Counted from the first letter of the stretch, positions 37,430 to 46,093 are shown. The stretch: DNA of 64,000 nucleotides from Acidobacteriota bacterium (GCA_021324935.1 JAJPIE010000075.1:62001-126000); one strand, 5' to 3'. The notes: generated by a model not told the origin, from the letters alone. Translations and numbers: made by a program.

Positions 37430-37969
37430 ATGAAAACAATCCTTGTCAGTTTGCTTGCACTTTGTGTAACCGCCGGCGTTACGCCGGCGCAGTCAGCCGG
37501 GCCGGTGAAAAACCCGGTGGCCACTTCGGTGCGCAACTTTATGCCGCGCTTCCAGAAGAACATCCTTGCCGCCCTGGATACCATGCCCGCGGACAAATAC
37601 GGCTACAAGCCCACGCCGGATCAGATGAGTTTCGCCCACCTGGCCATTCATATCGCCGAGTCGAACAACGGCATGTGCTCGAAACTGGCGGACGTGCCGG
37701 CACCGAAAGTGGAAGAACTGAAGGAAACCGATTCGAAGGACAAATTGGTCGCTGCCGCGAAGGCCTCGTTTGAGTTTTGCAGCGCCTCACTGGCGAATCT
37801 CGACGATTCGAAAATGGGCGACACTTTGGACTTCTTTGGCCACTTGCAGGGGCCACGGGCGATGGCCGCTTTTTATCTGGTTGGCGGTTGGTCGGACCAT
37901 TACGGCGCGGCGGCCATGTATTTACGGCTGAACGGGCTGCTTCCGCCGACCGCGCAACCCAAAAAGTGA
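37430..37969 (+). CDS. Exported DinB-superfamily protein
   Basis: A 179-residue protein with signal peptide (ILVSLLALCVTAGVTPAQSA) and a DinB-like four-helix bundle. Metal-site histidines may lie in FAHLAIHIAESN and GWSDHYGAAAMYL. Such proteins are common, mostly uncharacterised putative metal-dependent enzymes. ATG 37430 has AAGGA 8 bp upstream. It shares direction with the electron-transfer operon that starts 200 bp later, but nothing shows a link. Confidence 0.83.
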   Translation: MKTILVSLLALCVTAGVTPAQSAGPVKNPVATSVRNFMPRFQKNILAALDTMPADKYGYKPTPDQMSFAHLAIHIAESNNGMCSKLADVPAPKVEELKETDSKDKLVAAAKASFEFCSASLANLDDSKMGDTLDFFGHLQGPRAMAAFYLVGGWSDHYGAAAMYLRLNGLLPPTAQPKK

Positions 37970-38167
37970 CGCGCTTTTTTGGCCGGTAGTGAATGAATTC
38001 GCAGCCGGGGAAAGCCAGACCGCCCGCATTGCGTGTTCGCCCTGTGCTCCTTCCCTGAACCTGCCTATTTACAACTTGCCGCTGGCCACCTAGTATGCGG
38101 GGTAACAATTTCCGGGAAATCCGCCGGCCTGTGCTCCCCGCGGCGGATTTTCACGAGACCTGACCCC

Positions 38168-39886
38168 GTGATCTTCGACGAACTGCGAGCGATCCAATTG
38201 CGCTGCGGGTATCTGCCTAAGGCGGAACTCGAGGCCCTATCCGAACGCACGCAAACGCCTCTCTATCAGCTTCATAGCGTGGCCAGCTTCTACCCTCATT
38301 TTCACCTGGCGCCCCCGGCCAAGGCCGAAGTGCGTGTCTGCGACGATATGAGCTGCCATCTGAACGGCTCTTGCGAACTGCGCGCGGAGTTGCACCGCCG
38401 GTTTGCGGGGCAGCGTCCGGATGACCTGCAGATGAAGAACGTGAGCTGCCTGGGGCGCTGCGATCAGGCTCCGGCCGTGGCCGTGAATGACGAGATTTTT
38501 GTGCACGTGAACGCGGACAGGGTGGAGGAGCTGGCGCGGCTGGCGATGCACGGCGACCATCCCCGTGCCGAGCACCCGCATGTGCCGCGCGTGGCGTGCG
38601 CGTCCGATCCCTACGGCGATGGCGAAAAATACGGCGTGCTGCGCCGGCTCGTCGGCTCGCGGGATTGGGACGCCGTGCTGGCTTTGCTGAAAGAGGCGGA
38701 ACTTCGCGGGATGGGCGGCGCGGGATTTCCAACCTCCATGAAATGGGATTTGGTGCGCAAGCAATCCGATCCGGTGAAGTACATCGTTTGCAACGCCGAC
38801 GAAAGCGAACCCGGCACGATCAAGGACCGCTTCATTATCAGCCACCTGCCGCACCTGGTGATCGAAGGCATGGTCATTGCCGGCCTGGTAACCGGCGCGA
38901 AAAAAGGCATTTTCTATATTCGCCACGAGTATCCGTTGCAGGAAGAGATTTTCGGTGAAGAACTGCGCCGCTGCGCCAAGTCCGGCATGCTGGGCAAAAA
39001 AATTCTCGGCAGCGACCTGGACTTTGAGTTGGAAGTGTTCGTCAGCCCCGGCGGTTACATCTGCGGCGAAGAGAGTGCGCTGATCGAAGCGATCGAGGGC
39101 CACCGCGCGGAGCCTCGCAATAAGCCTCCTTTCCCCGGCCAATTGGGCTTGTGGCAAAAGCCGACGGTGATCAACAACGTGGAGACTTTCGCGAACGTGC
39201 CGCAAATCCTGGCGCGCGGCGTCGAGTGGTTCAAGAGCGCCGGCGTTGGCGGCTCGCGTGGACTGAAGTTTGTCGGCGTCAGCGGCCAGGTGGAACATCC
39301 CGGCGTCTTCGAAGTGCCGATGGGAACTTCGATGAGCGACGTGATCTTCGGACATGCCGGCGGGATTCGCGGCGGAAAGAAATTGAAGGCGTTTGCGCCG
39401 TCGGGGCCGTCTTCGGGATATTTGCCGGCTTCCCTGGTGGACGTGAAGCTGGATTTCAAGGCGCTGGCCGATGTCGGATCGATGCTTGGGTCGGGCGCGA
39501 TCGTGGTTTGCGACGAAACCACCTGCATGCTGGATATGGCGCTGAACTCCACGAAGTTCTATCGCAACGAATCCTGCGGCAAATGCGTCCCTTGCCGCAT
39601 GGGCTCGCAAAAAATGGTGGAACTCATTACGCGCTGGACGCAGGGCGGCTTAAGTGATTCGCAGTTCGCAGCGGATTTGCAGCTTGTCGAGGATCTTTCC
39701 GCGGCCATGAGCCAGACGTCCATTTGCGGGCTGGGGCAGATCGTGCCCGCGCCAATCCAGTCGGTGCTGAAACACTTCCGCGCTGAGGTGGAAGCGCACG
39801 TGTTCAAGGGGCAATGTCCCAGCGGCATCTGCTTCTCTGCCGCGAATCGACTGGCGGAACTCCCGCGCGTGGGGATCCGGCCATGA
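38168..39886 (+). CDS. NuoE-NuoF fusion, NADH-oxidising flavoprotein subunit
   Basis: A 572-residue fusion of a NuoE-like thioredoxin-fold domain (residues 1-130; [2Fe-2S] cysteines C58, C63, C94, C98) with a NuoF-like domain. The NuoF part has FMN/NADH motifs RGMGGAGFPT at 180-189 and GGYICGEESALIEAIEG at 295-311. The [4Fe-4S] cysteines are C470, C473, C476 and C520. The same fold pair occurs in HoxF and NAD-dependent formate dehydrogenases. No hydrogenase or formate dehydrogenase catalytic subunit is nearby. The GTG at 38168 begins the NuoE homology; a GTG at 38033 in the same frame is the alternative. The stop overlaps the next start (ATGA). The first gene of a four-gene electron-transfer operon. 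Confidence 0.9.
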   Translation: MIFDELRAIQLRCGYLPKAELEALSERTQTPLYQLHSVASFYPHFHLAPPAKAEVRVCDDMSCHLNGSCELRAELHRRFAGQRPDDLQMKNVSCLGRCDQAPAVAVNDEIFVHVNADRVEELARLAMHGDHPRAEHPHVPRVACASDPYGDGEKYGVLRRLVGSRDWDAVLALLKEAELRGMGGAGFPTSMKWDLVRKQSDPVKYIVCNADESEPGTIKDRFIISHLPHLVIEGMVIAGLVTGAKKGIFYIRHEYPLQEEIFGEELRRCAKSGMLGKKILGSDLDFELEVFVSPGGYICGEESALIEAIEGHRAEPRNKPPFPGQLGLWQKPTVINNVETFANVPQILARGVEWFKSAGVGGSRGLKFVGVSGQVEHPGVFEVPMGTSMSDVIFGHAGGIRGGKKLKAFAPSGPSSGYLPASLVDVKLDFKALADVGSMLGSGAIVVCDETTCMLDMALNSTKFYRNESCGKCVPCRMGSQKMVELITRWTQGGLSDSQFAADLQLVEDLSAAMSQTSICGLGQIVPAPIQSVLKHFRAEVEAHVFKGQCPSGICFSAANRLAELPRVGIRP

Positions 39887-42039
39887 CGCCCGCCGGTTTG
39901 ATCGAACTGACCATCGACGGAAAAGCCGTCCAGGTGCCTCCAGGAACGACCGTCTTTGATGCCGCGCGCATGAACGGCATCTCGATTCCGACGTTGTGCC
40001 ACCTGCAAAGCCAGACTCCCGTGGGCGTGTGCCGCTTGTGCGTGGTGGACACAGGTGCGCGCGTGCTTGGCGCGGCCTGCGTGCGGCCCGTCGAGCCGGG
40101 CATGAAAGTGCAGACGAATTCCGAAAAAGTTCTGGCGGCGCGCAAAACGCTGCTGGAACTTTTGATGGCGGATCATCCATCGCCTTGCGCGCGGCAGCGA
40201 CATTCCGGCGACTGCGAACTGGAAACACTGGCCAAGCAAGCCGGCATAGCCGCTTCACGTTTCCCCCGGCGCACGATTTCGCGCGGCCAAGACGATTCTT
40301 CGCTGGCCATCGCCGTGGACCACGATGCGTGCATCCTGTGCGACCGCTGCATTCGCGGCTGCGACGAAATCAAAAGCAACTTTGTGCTGGGCCGCATGGG
40401 CAAAGGCTATTCGGCGGACATCGCCTTCGACTTGAACGCGCCGATGGGCGATTCGACCTGCATCTCCTGCGGCGAGTGCATGGTCTCTTGCCCCACGGGC
40501 GCGCTGACGAACAAAGGGGTGGCGGGCACGGCGCTGGCCGCGGGGCCAGATGCGGCGCTGACCGCCGAGGAATTGCACAAGCTTCCGGTGTTCGCCGGCG
40601 TTTCCGGCACCTTCCTGGATTTGAATCGCGGCGCGATCGTGCGCCGGCGTTTCCGCAAGGGAGACGTGATCTGCCGCGAAGGCGATTTCGGTTCGACGGC
40701 GTTTTTTATTCTGGAAGGCAAGGCGCAGGTTTCGATTTCGGCGCCCATCGCTCACGTAAAAACCGCGGGCGGCGCACTCGGCTTTTTCAAGCGGCTGACG
40801 AGTTCGCTCGTTGGCCGCGAGCAGGACAATCGCGCGGAAGAGGCGCACGACCGCACGATTCCAATTGATGCTTCCGTGGACCTTGCCTACGGAAATCCCG
40901 TGGCTGAACTCGGCCCCGGCGACCTTTTCGGGGAAATGACCTGCATGAATTTTTATCCGCGCTCGGCGACGGTGCGCGCGGAAACCGACGTCGTGGCCTA
41001 CGAGATGTTGCGCAACGTGCTCGACATCATGCAGAAGAACAAGACTTTCCGCGCGCAGATCGACCAGAACTACCGCCGCCGCGCGCTGGAAAACCACCTG
41101 CTAGGCGTGCCTATGTTCGCGGAGCTCTCGCCGGACTTCATCGAGCACTTAAGGGAAAGCGTCGAGTTGGTGCGCTACGCGCCGGGCCAGGTGATTGCCC
41201 GGCAGGGCGATCCCGCCGACAGTTTCTACCTGGTTCGCATTGGCTTCGTTAAGATCACCGAGGAATACCCGGGCGGTGAACTGGTGCTGGCGTATCTTTC
41301 GCGCGGCGACTATTTCGGGGAAATCGGCCTGCTCGGCGGCGGTTTCCGCACGGCGACGTGTACGGCGCTGGATCACGTGGAAGTGGTGAAAATCTCCGGC
41401 GACGATTTCCGCCACATGGTGGCGCGCTACCCGAATATCCGCGCAGGGCTCGAAAAAGTGGCCGCGGAGCGCCGCGCCGCCAACGAACAGCGCCTGCAGA
41501 TGCTGGAAAACGTTCCGCTCGATCAATTCCTTTCGCAGGGATTGATGGAGGCGCAGAGCCTGCTGATTCTCGACCTGCAGAATTGCACCCGCTGCGATGC
41601 GTGCGTGAACGCCTGCGCCGATGCGCACGACGGCGTGACGCGGCTGGTGCGCGACGGCCTGCGTTTTGAAAACTACCTAGTGGCCACTTCCTGCCGCCAG
41701 TGCCGCGACCCCCTGTGCATGGTGGGCTGCCCGGTCGGCTCCATCCGCCGCCGCAACTCGCTGGAAGTGATCATCGAAGACTGGTGCATCGGCTGCGGTT
41801 TATGTGCGCGGAATTGCCCTTACGGCAATATCAACCTGCATCCGTTTGAAGTGCTGGGCGACGATCCCGAACATTTCGGCCGCAAGAAAGCGGTCGTGAA
41901 GCAGAAGGCGACTTCGTGTGATCTGTGCACGCATCTGAAGGAGCCGAGTTGCGTCTATGCGTGCCCTCACGACGCGGCGCATCGCGTGGACCCGCGGAAA
42001 TTCTTCGGCCAGATGCTGGGCCCGGGCGGCTGCCGATGA
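39883..42039 (+). CDS. NuoG-like iron-sulfur protein fused to two cyclic-nucleotide-binding domains and a four-cluster ferredoxin
   Basis: A 718-residue cytoplasmic electron-transfer protein. In order: NuoG-type [2Fe-2S] domain (C39, C50, C53, C67); the His-Cys motif region H98-x3-C102-x2-Q105-x5-C111, in which the second cysteine of NuoG is a glutamine; two [4Fe-4S] sites (C150/153/156/160 and C193/196/199/203). Two CRP-type cyclic-nucleotide-binding domains follow, at about 243-390 and 405-530. Their cassettes LFGEMTCMNFYPRSATVRA and YFGEIGLLGGGFRTATCTA keep the Gly-Glu and Arg phosphate-binding residues. Last is a DmsB-like ferredoxin (555-718) with 16 cysteines for four [4Fe-4S] clusters. 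No molybdopterin or hydrogenase domain. It overlaps both neighbours by 4 bp, so it is coupled to the NuoEF-like and membrane subunits. Confidence 0.88.
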   Translation: MTPAGLIELTIDGKAVQVPPGTTVFDAARMNGISIPTLCHLQSQTPVGVCRLCVVDTGARVLGAACVRPVEPGMKVQTNSEKVLAARKTLLELLMADHPSPCARQRHSGDCELETLAKQAGIAASRFPRRTISRGQDDSSLAIAVDHDACILCDRCIRGCDEIKSNFVLGRMGKGYSADIAFDLNAPMGDSTCISCGECMVSCPTGALTNKGVAGTALAAGPDAALTAEELHKLPVFAGVSGTFLDLNRGAIVRRRFRKGDVICREGDFGSTAFFILEGKAQVSISAPIAHVKTAGGALGFFKRLTSSLVGREQDNRAEEAHDRTIPIDASVDLAYGNPVAELGPGDLFGEMTCMNFYPRSATVRAETDVVAYEMLRNVLDIMQKNKTFRAQIDQNYRRRALENHLLGVPMFAELSPDFIEHLRESVELVRYAPGQVIARQGDPADSFYLVRIGFVKITEEYPGGELVLAYLSRGDYFGEIGLLGGGFRTATCTALDHVEVVKISGDDFRHMVARYPNIRAGLEKVAAERRAANEQRLQMLENVPLDQFLSQGLMEAQSLLILDLQNCTRCDACVNACADAHDGVTRLVRDGLRFENYLVATSCRQCRDPLCMVGCPVGSIRRRNSLEVIIEDWCIGCGLCARNCPYGNINLHPFEVLGDDPEHFGRKKAVVKQKATSCDLCTHLKEPSCVYACPHDAAHRVDPRKFFGQMLGPGGCR

Positions 42040-43013
42040 GAATGGACCGGACACAACGCGGCTGGGCGCTGGCATCGCTGGCGATTCTGGCGGTGAGCGG
42101 CATCGCCTATGGGATCTATGTCTGGCAGTCGCCGGCCGGGCCAAGCGGCGGCAGTTCCATGGGGCTGGTCTTCGGCATCGTTGGATTCGGGTTCATGATC
42201 TTTGCGGCGTTGCTGGGCGCGCGCAAACGCGTACCAACCTGGCGGTTGGGACGCGCGCAATCGTGGATGCGGGGCCACTTGTGGCTGGGGCTGCTGAGCC
42301 TGCCGATGATTTTGTTCCACGGCGGTTTTCATTTCGGCGGAGCGCTGACGCGCGTGCTGATGTGGCTGACGATGATCGTCGTCGTCAGCGGCGTCTATGG
42401 CGCGGTGCTGCAGAATTATCTGCCCAGCATGATGACCCGTGACGTGCCCCTGGAAACGATTTACGACGAAATCGGCAACGTGCGCAAAGCCCTGCGCATG
42501 GAAGCGGACGCGCTTGTGGAAAGGATTTGCGGACGCCTGGGACTCGTGAAGGAGGTGGACGAAGGCCAGCGCGCCGGCGGCTTCACCGCGCTGCGGCCGA
42601 TTGCGGCGGCCTCGGCGCCCTTGCGCACCTCCGCTGCCGTCAGCGCTGGCGCCAGCGCCGCGGTGGCGGCCCAGCCCGAGATTGTTCTGTTGACCGAAGA
42701 ACAGAGCCAGCCGCTGCGTCTTTTTTATTTTTCCGAAGTGCGCGCGTTTCTGGAAGCTCCGGCTTGGATGCGCCAGCGCCTGGGAGATCCAGAAAAAGCG
42801 AGGAACTCATTCGCCGCGCTGCGGCGCATGATGCCCCCGGCAACGCATGCGGCGCTGGATGACCTGCTGGACATCTGCGATGAAACGCGGCAACTGATGC
42901 GGCAGGAGCGGCTGCACCGCTGGCTGCACGGCTGGCTGCTGCTGCACATTCCGTTGTCGCTGGCGCTGATTCTGCTGGGAGCGATTCACGCGGTGATGGC
43001 GTTGCGGTATTAG
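42036..43013 (+). CDS. Predicted dihaem cytochrome b-type membrane subunit
   Basis: A 325-residue membrane protein with about five helices (10-30, 43-61, 80-98, 105-128, 298-323) and a cytoplasmic or periplasmic loop of about 165 residues before the last helix. Histidines are spaced H81-x13-H95 (HLWLGLLSLPMILFH) and H304-x13-H318 (HIPLSLALILLGAIH). This is the spacing used by transmembrane b haems in cytochrome bc1-type bundles. The start overlaps the stop of the iron-sulfur gene (ATGA). It should carry electrons across the membrane between the cytoplasmic NADH/Fe-S subunits and the decahaem protein encoded next. No named family is certain. Confidence 0.78.
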   Translation: MRMDRTQRGWALASLAILAVSGIAYGIYVWQSPAGPSGGSSMGLVFGIVGFGFMIFAALLGARKRVPTWRLGRAQSWMRGHLWLGLLSLPMILFHGGFHFGGALTRVLMWLTMIVVVSGVYGAVLQNYLPSMMTRDVPLETIYDEIGNVRKALRMEADALVERICGRLGLVKEVDEGQRAGGFTALRPIAAASAPLRTSAAVSAGASAAVAAQPEIVLLTEEQSQPLRLFYFSEVRAFLEAPAWMRQRLGDPEKARNSFAALRRMMPPATHAALDDLLDICDETRQLMRQERLHRWLHGWLLLHIPLSLALILLGAIHAVMALRY

Positions 43014-43018
43014 GTAGC

Positions 43019-43035
43019 GCCGGCAACTTGCCGGC
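43019..43035. repeat. Palindrome GCCGGCAA-C-TTGCCGGC
   Basis: A perfect 8-bp inverted repeat around a single base lies 6 bp after the membrane-subunit stop, in the 132-bp spacer before the decahaem gene. A second, longer imperfect stem-loop lies at about 43047-43085. They could reduce read-through or protect the upstream mRNA, setting different expression levels of the cytochrome. Confidence 0.5.
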
Positions 43036-43145
43036 CAGAATTTTGAAGCTGGCAGAGCGCTTGCCTGCTGGAAGCCAGCGCTGCCAAGGCGGCCTGCCTC
43101 AGAAGACGGGCCCTGCGAAAACGGCTTTCGGAATTGGAGTAGCTT

Positions 43146-44525
43146 TTGGCTCGAACACGCACAACGAAAAGCGTCGCGCAGCGCATCGATTTGAACTATT
43201 TCAAACGGCAGACGCCCTATAAGCGCGCGCGTTTGATTCTGGTGATCCTCGCTCCGCTTTTGGCGCTGGGCTGGATTGCCTGGCGCGGACTTTCGCGCGA
43301 TTCCCGCGTGTACTCGAGCGGCCGCATGAGCGGCGCACACGCCGTATTGGAAAAGCAGTGCGCGGCGTGCCACATCGAAAAAGCGGGGGAATTTTCGGCA
43401 AAAGCGGCGGACGCCGGATGCCTGGCCTGTCATGACGGCCCAGTGCACCACGAGGAACAGGTGCGCGCCGAGGTGCCGGCGTGCGCGACCTGCCACGTGG
43501 AGCATCGCGGGCGCGTGAATATCGTCGCGTCCAGCAGCGCGAGCTGCGCAGAATGTCATGCAAATTTGAAAGTGGCCGCGGGTTCCCTGCCCTATTATCC
43601 CCACATCCAGTCGCTCGAAGAGGGCCATCCGGAAATCGGCGCCCGCCGGCCGAATGTGAAAGATCCGGGAACAATTCTCCTGAATCACGCCGTGCACATG
43701 AAGCCCATCCGCCGCGGTCCGAATGGCCCGCTCGTGCAGATGGAATGTTCCGATTGCCACCGGCCGGAGGGTTACAAAGGCTCGTGGCCATACGCCGATG
43801 CGGATTACGTTGACGCGAAGGTGACCTACGAAGACAAAGACGTGCTGGTGCCCGTCAGCGCCGGTACGCTGCAGCCGCGTCTCGTGAAGGCCCGCGCATA
43901 TATGGCTCCGGTGCGCTTCGCCTCTTCCTGCGCGGAGTGCCACCTGCTGACCTTCGACAAGCGGTTCGATACCGGCGTGCCGCACGACAAGCCGGAGGTT
44001 GTGCACGCGTTCCTGATCAAAAAATTCCAGGAATATATAGCGGCACACCCCGCCGAAGTTCGTGTGCTGCGCGAGCCGCAGCGCGATTTGACCGGAAAGC
44101 CGATTCCGCCGGAAGTACGCGTGCTGACTCCCGCGCAGTGGGTGAGCGAGCGCACCGCGGATGCGGAAGAGTTGCTCTGGCGAAAGACCTGCAAGCAATG
44201 CCATGCGCTGATTCAGGCCCCAGGCAGCGACCTGCCGAAAATTGCCGAAGCACGGCTGACGCAGCGCTGGATGCCCCACGCGCGCTTCGATCACGATGCG
44301 CATCGCGGATTTGCTTGCACAGGCTGCCATCCTGGCGCGCTCACGAGCAAGGAAACCAGCGACGTGCTGATTCCGAATCTGGCGACATGCAAAGCGTGCC
44401 ACGCGCCCGGCCCGGAGCATGCCGAGTCGCGCTGCTTCGAGTGCCACACTTATCACAATTGGGCTAAGCGGAAAGAAGTTAAGCCCACCTACCTGCTGCC
44501 CGCGTTGCAGACCGGCGGCAGGTAG
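43146..44525 (+). CDS. Membrane-anchored decahaem cytochrome c
   Basis: A 459-residue protein with an N-terminal uncleaved membrane helix (LILVILAPLLALGWIAW, about 30-46) and ten CXXCH motifs: CAACH, CLACH, CATCH, CAECH, CSDCH, CAECH, CKQCH, CTGCH, CKACH, CFECH. Several unpaired histidines (for example NHAVHMKP, FDHDAH) can be second ligands, as in cytochrome c3/c7-type chains. The start is a TTG with GGAG about 6 bp upstream. It is the terminal gene of the operon and probably receives or donates electrons on the periplasmic face of the cytochrome b subunit. Confidence 0.9.
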   Translation: MARTRTTKSVAQRIDLNYFKRQTPYKRARLILVILAPLLALGWIAWRGLSRDSRVYSSGRMSGAHAVLEKQCAACHIEKAGEFSAKAADAGCLACHDGPVHHEEQVRAEVPACATCHVEHRGRVNIVASSSASCAECHANLKVAAGSLPYYPHIQSLEEGHPEIGARRPNVKDPGTILLNHAVHMKPIRRGPNGPLVQMECSDCHRPEGYKGSWPYADADYVDAKVTYEDKDVLVPVSAGTLQPRLVKARAYMAPVRFASSCAECHLLTFDKRFDTGVPHDKPEVVHAFLIKKFQEYIAAHPAEVRVLREPQRDLTGKPIPPEVRVLTPAQWVSERTADAEELLWRKTCKQCHALIQAPGSDLPKIAEARLTQRWMPHARFDHDAHRGFACTGCHPGALTSKETSDVLIPNLATCKACHAPGPEHAESRCFECHTYHNWAKRKEVKPTYLLPALQTGGR

Positions 44526-44572
44526 CTACCCGGCCCGCAGCGACCCCGGGCCCCGCCAACAGCATCCAGCCG

Positions 44573-45562
44573 TCAGACGTTGACCAATTTCATCGCGGCT
44601 TCCGGGTAGCGCGCGCCGGCCGCAGCGCCCTTCGGGGCTACTTCATTGATGCGGTGCAAATCCTCGGCCGTCAACTGAATTTGCGCAGCGGCCGCGTTCT
44701 CTTCCAAATATTTGCGGCGCTTGGTTCCGGGAATCGGGATGATGTCCTTTCCTTGAGCGAGCAGCCATGCCAGGGCTAGCTGTGCCGGCGTGCAATTCTT
44801 TTCTTTGGCGATGGTCTCAACTCGCTGAACCAGGTCCAGATTCCTTTGGAAATTCTCGCCCTGAAACCGAGGAGAGTTCCGGCGGTAATCGTCCGGCGGC
44901 AAGTCTTCGAACTTCCTGAACTGCCCGGTTAGAAAGCCGCGCCCCAGCGGGCTGTAGGCAACCAGGGCGATTCCCAACTCCCGCGTGGTTCGCAAAATTT
45001 CGTCCTCCGGGTCGCGGGTCCATAGCGAGTATTCCGATTGCAGAGCCGCGATGGGATGCACGGCAATCGCACGGCGAAGGGTGGCCACCGAAGCTTCCGA
45101 GAGCCCCAGGTAACGGACTTTGCCAAGGCGCACAAGTTCGGCCATCGCGCCGACAGTATCTTCGATGGGTGTGGTCGGATCGACGCGATGCTGGTAGTAA
45201 AGATCGATCGTTTCCACGCCAAGGCGCTTCAGGCTGGCGTCGCACGCCGCGCGGACGTAATCCGGTTTCCCACTGACGCCGCGCAGGCTCGGATTGGCCC
45301 GATCGCGCAGAATGGCGAATTTGGTGGCGAGGAAAACCTCATCGCGGCGGCCGCGAATCGCGTTTCCGACGAGAACCTCGTTGTCTCCGTACCCATAAGC
45401 GTCGGCGGTATCCAGAAAATTCATGCCCATTTCGATTGCACGGTGAATGGTGGCGATGGACTCCTGATCGTTGCGCGAACCGTAAAATTCAGACATGCCC
45501 ATGCAGCCCAGGCCGATTGCGGAGACCTGTGTGCCTGCTTTACCTAGCGAACGCTTTTCCAT
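44573..45562 (-). CDS. Aldo/keto reductase
   Basis: A 329-residue NADPH-dependent oxidoreductase of the AKR superfamily (YajO/AKR13-like). The catalytic tetrad is visible: D and Y in [13 protein letters not shown] in LATKFAI, H in YYQHRVDP. The C-terminal cofactor motif is [15 protein letters not shown]. The ATG at 45562 has GAGGTG just upstream. It converges with the decahaem gene, 47 bp apart, and is divergent from the small membrane protein gene. Confidence 0.93.
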   Translation of the reverse strand: MEKRSLGKAGTQVSAIGLGCMGMSEFYGSRNDQESIATIHRAIEMGMNFLDTADAYGYGDNEVLVGNAIRGRRDEVFLATKFAILRDRANPSLRGVSGKPDYVRAACDASLKRLGVETIDLYYQHRVDPTTPIEDTVGAMAELVRLGKVRYLGLSEASVATLRRAIAVHPIAALQSEYSLWTRDPEDEILRTTRELGIALVAYSPLGRGFLTGQFRKFEDLPPDDYRRNSPRFQGENFQRNLDLVQRVETIAKEKNCTPAQLALAWLLAQGKDIIPIPGTKRRKYLEENAAAAQIQLTAEDLHRINEVAPKGAAAGARYPEAAMKLVNV

Positions 45563-45629
45563 GAAGCACCTCAAAGTGTGCGAAAGGGTTTAAGATGTCT
45601 GGCCCGAACTCTCTGTTACATGATAGAAG

Positions 45630-45944
45630 TTGAGTGTGGAAAAAGCCGCGGCATCCGCGCCGAATACCAAAGCACACCTGATTGTGATCGGTGTCACGGT
45701 CCTGTGTGCAATCGCCTGCGGCGCAACATTTTTGCTGGCCCTGCTGAGGCAATTTGGTCTGGTGGAGGTGGCCGCAAGTCTCGCCGCCTGGGTGGAAGTA
45801 TTCTTTTTGAGCGCGTCGATCGGCGAGCTGCTGGAAGACAGGCCACAGCCGAATCGGAAGAGACTCCTCAGCGCGCTTGTGCTGGCAGCGGCGGTCATGG
45901 CGTATTTCTTGATAATGCGAGTCGTGGCGGGAAGCGGTGCGTGA
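45630..45944 (+). CDS. Small three-helix membrane protein
   Basis: A 104-residue protein with three predicted membrane helices (about 16-40, 45-68, 79-100), a short charged loop (EDRPQPNRKR) and no recognised motif. The start is a TTG at 45630; a GTG two codons later is equally possible and neither has a strong binding site. It is divergent from the aldo/keto reductase. Confidence 0.6.
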   Translation: MSVEKAAASAPNTKAHLIVIGVTVLCAIACGATFLLALLRQFGLVEVAASLAAWVEVFFLSASIGELLEDRPQPNRKRLLSALVLAAAVMAYFLIMRVVAGSGA

Positions 45945-46052
45945 CTTCGCGCAGGTGCGTCTGAAACTGAGCCGCTTGGCTCACAAACCTGTTCTCAAGG
46001 TTCAAAGCGAACAATAACCTTCTTCTTTTCTTACGATTAGAGATACGGTAAG

Positions 46053-46067
46053 TGGCACGGTAGTTGC
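46053..46067 (+). promoter_or_regulatory. Sigma-54 promoter of the TonB-domain gene
   Basis: TGGCAC-GGTAG-TTGC matches the sigma-54 -24/-12 consensus (TGGCAC, five bases, TTGC) in all ten core positions, with GG and GC 12 bp apart. Transcription should start about 12 bp downstream, some 15 bp before the ATG at 46094. Two sigma-54 activators are encoded in this window. Confidence 0.75.
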
Positions 46068-46093
46068 GCCAAAGTGGAATGGAGGAAAGGGCC

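Noticed and set aside
38033..38167. Longer N-terminus for the NuoEF-like protein
   Set aside because: The extra 45 residues match no part of NuoE and no good binding site precedes GTG 38033, though it cannot be excluded.
42807..44456. Long minus-strand open frame of 549 codons
   Set aside because: Antisense to the decahaem cytochrome gene with ten CXXCH motifs; the translated product has no recognisable features.
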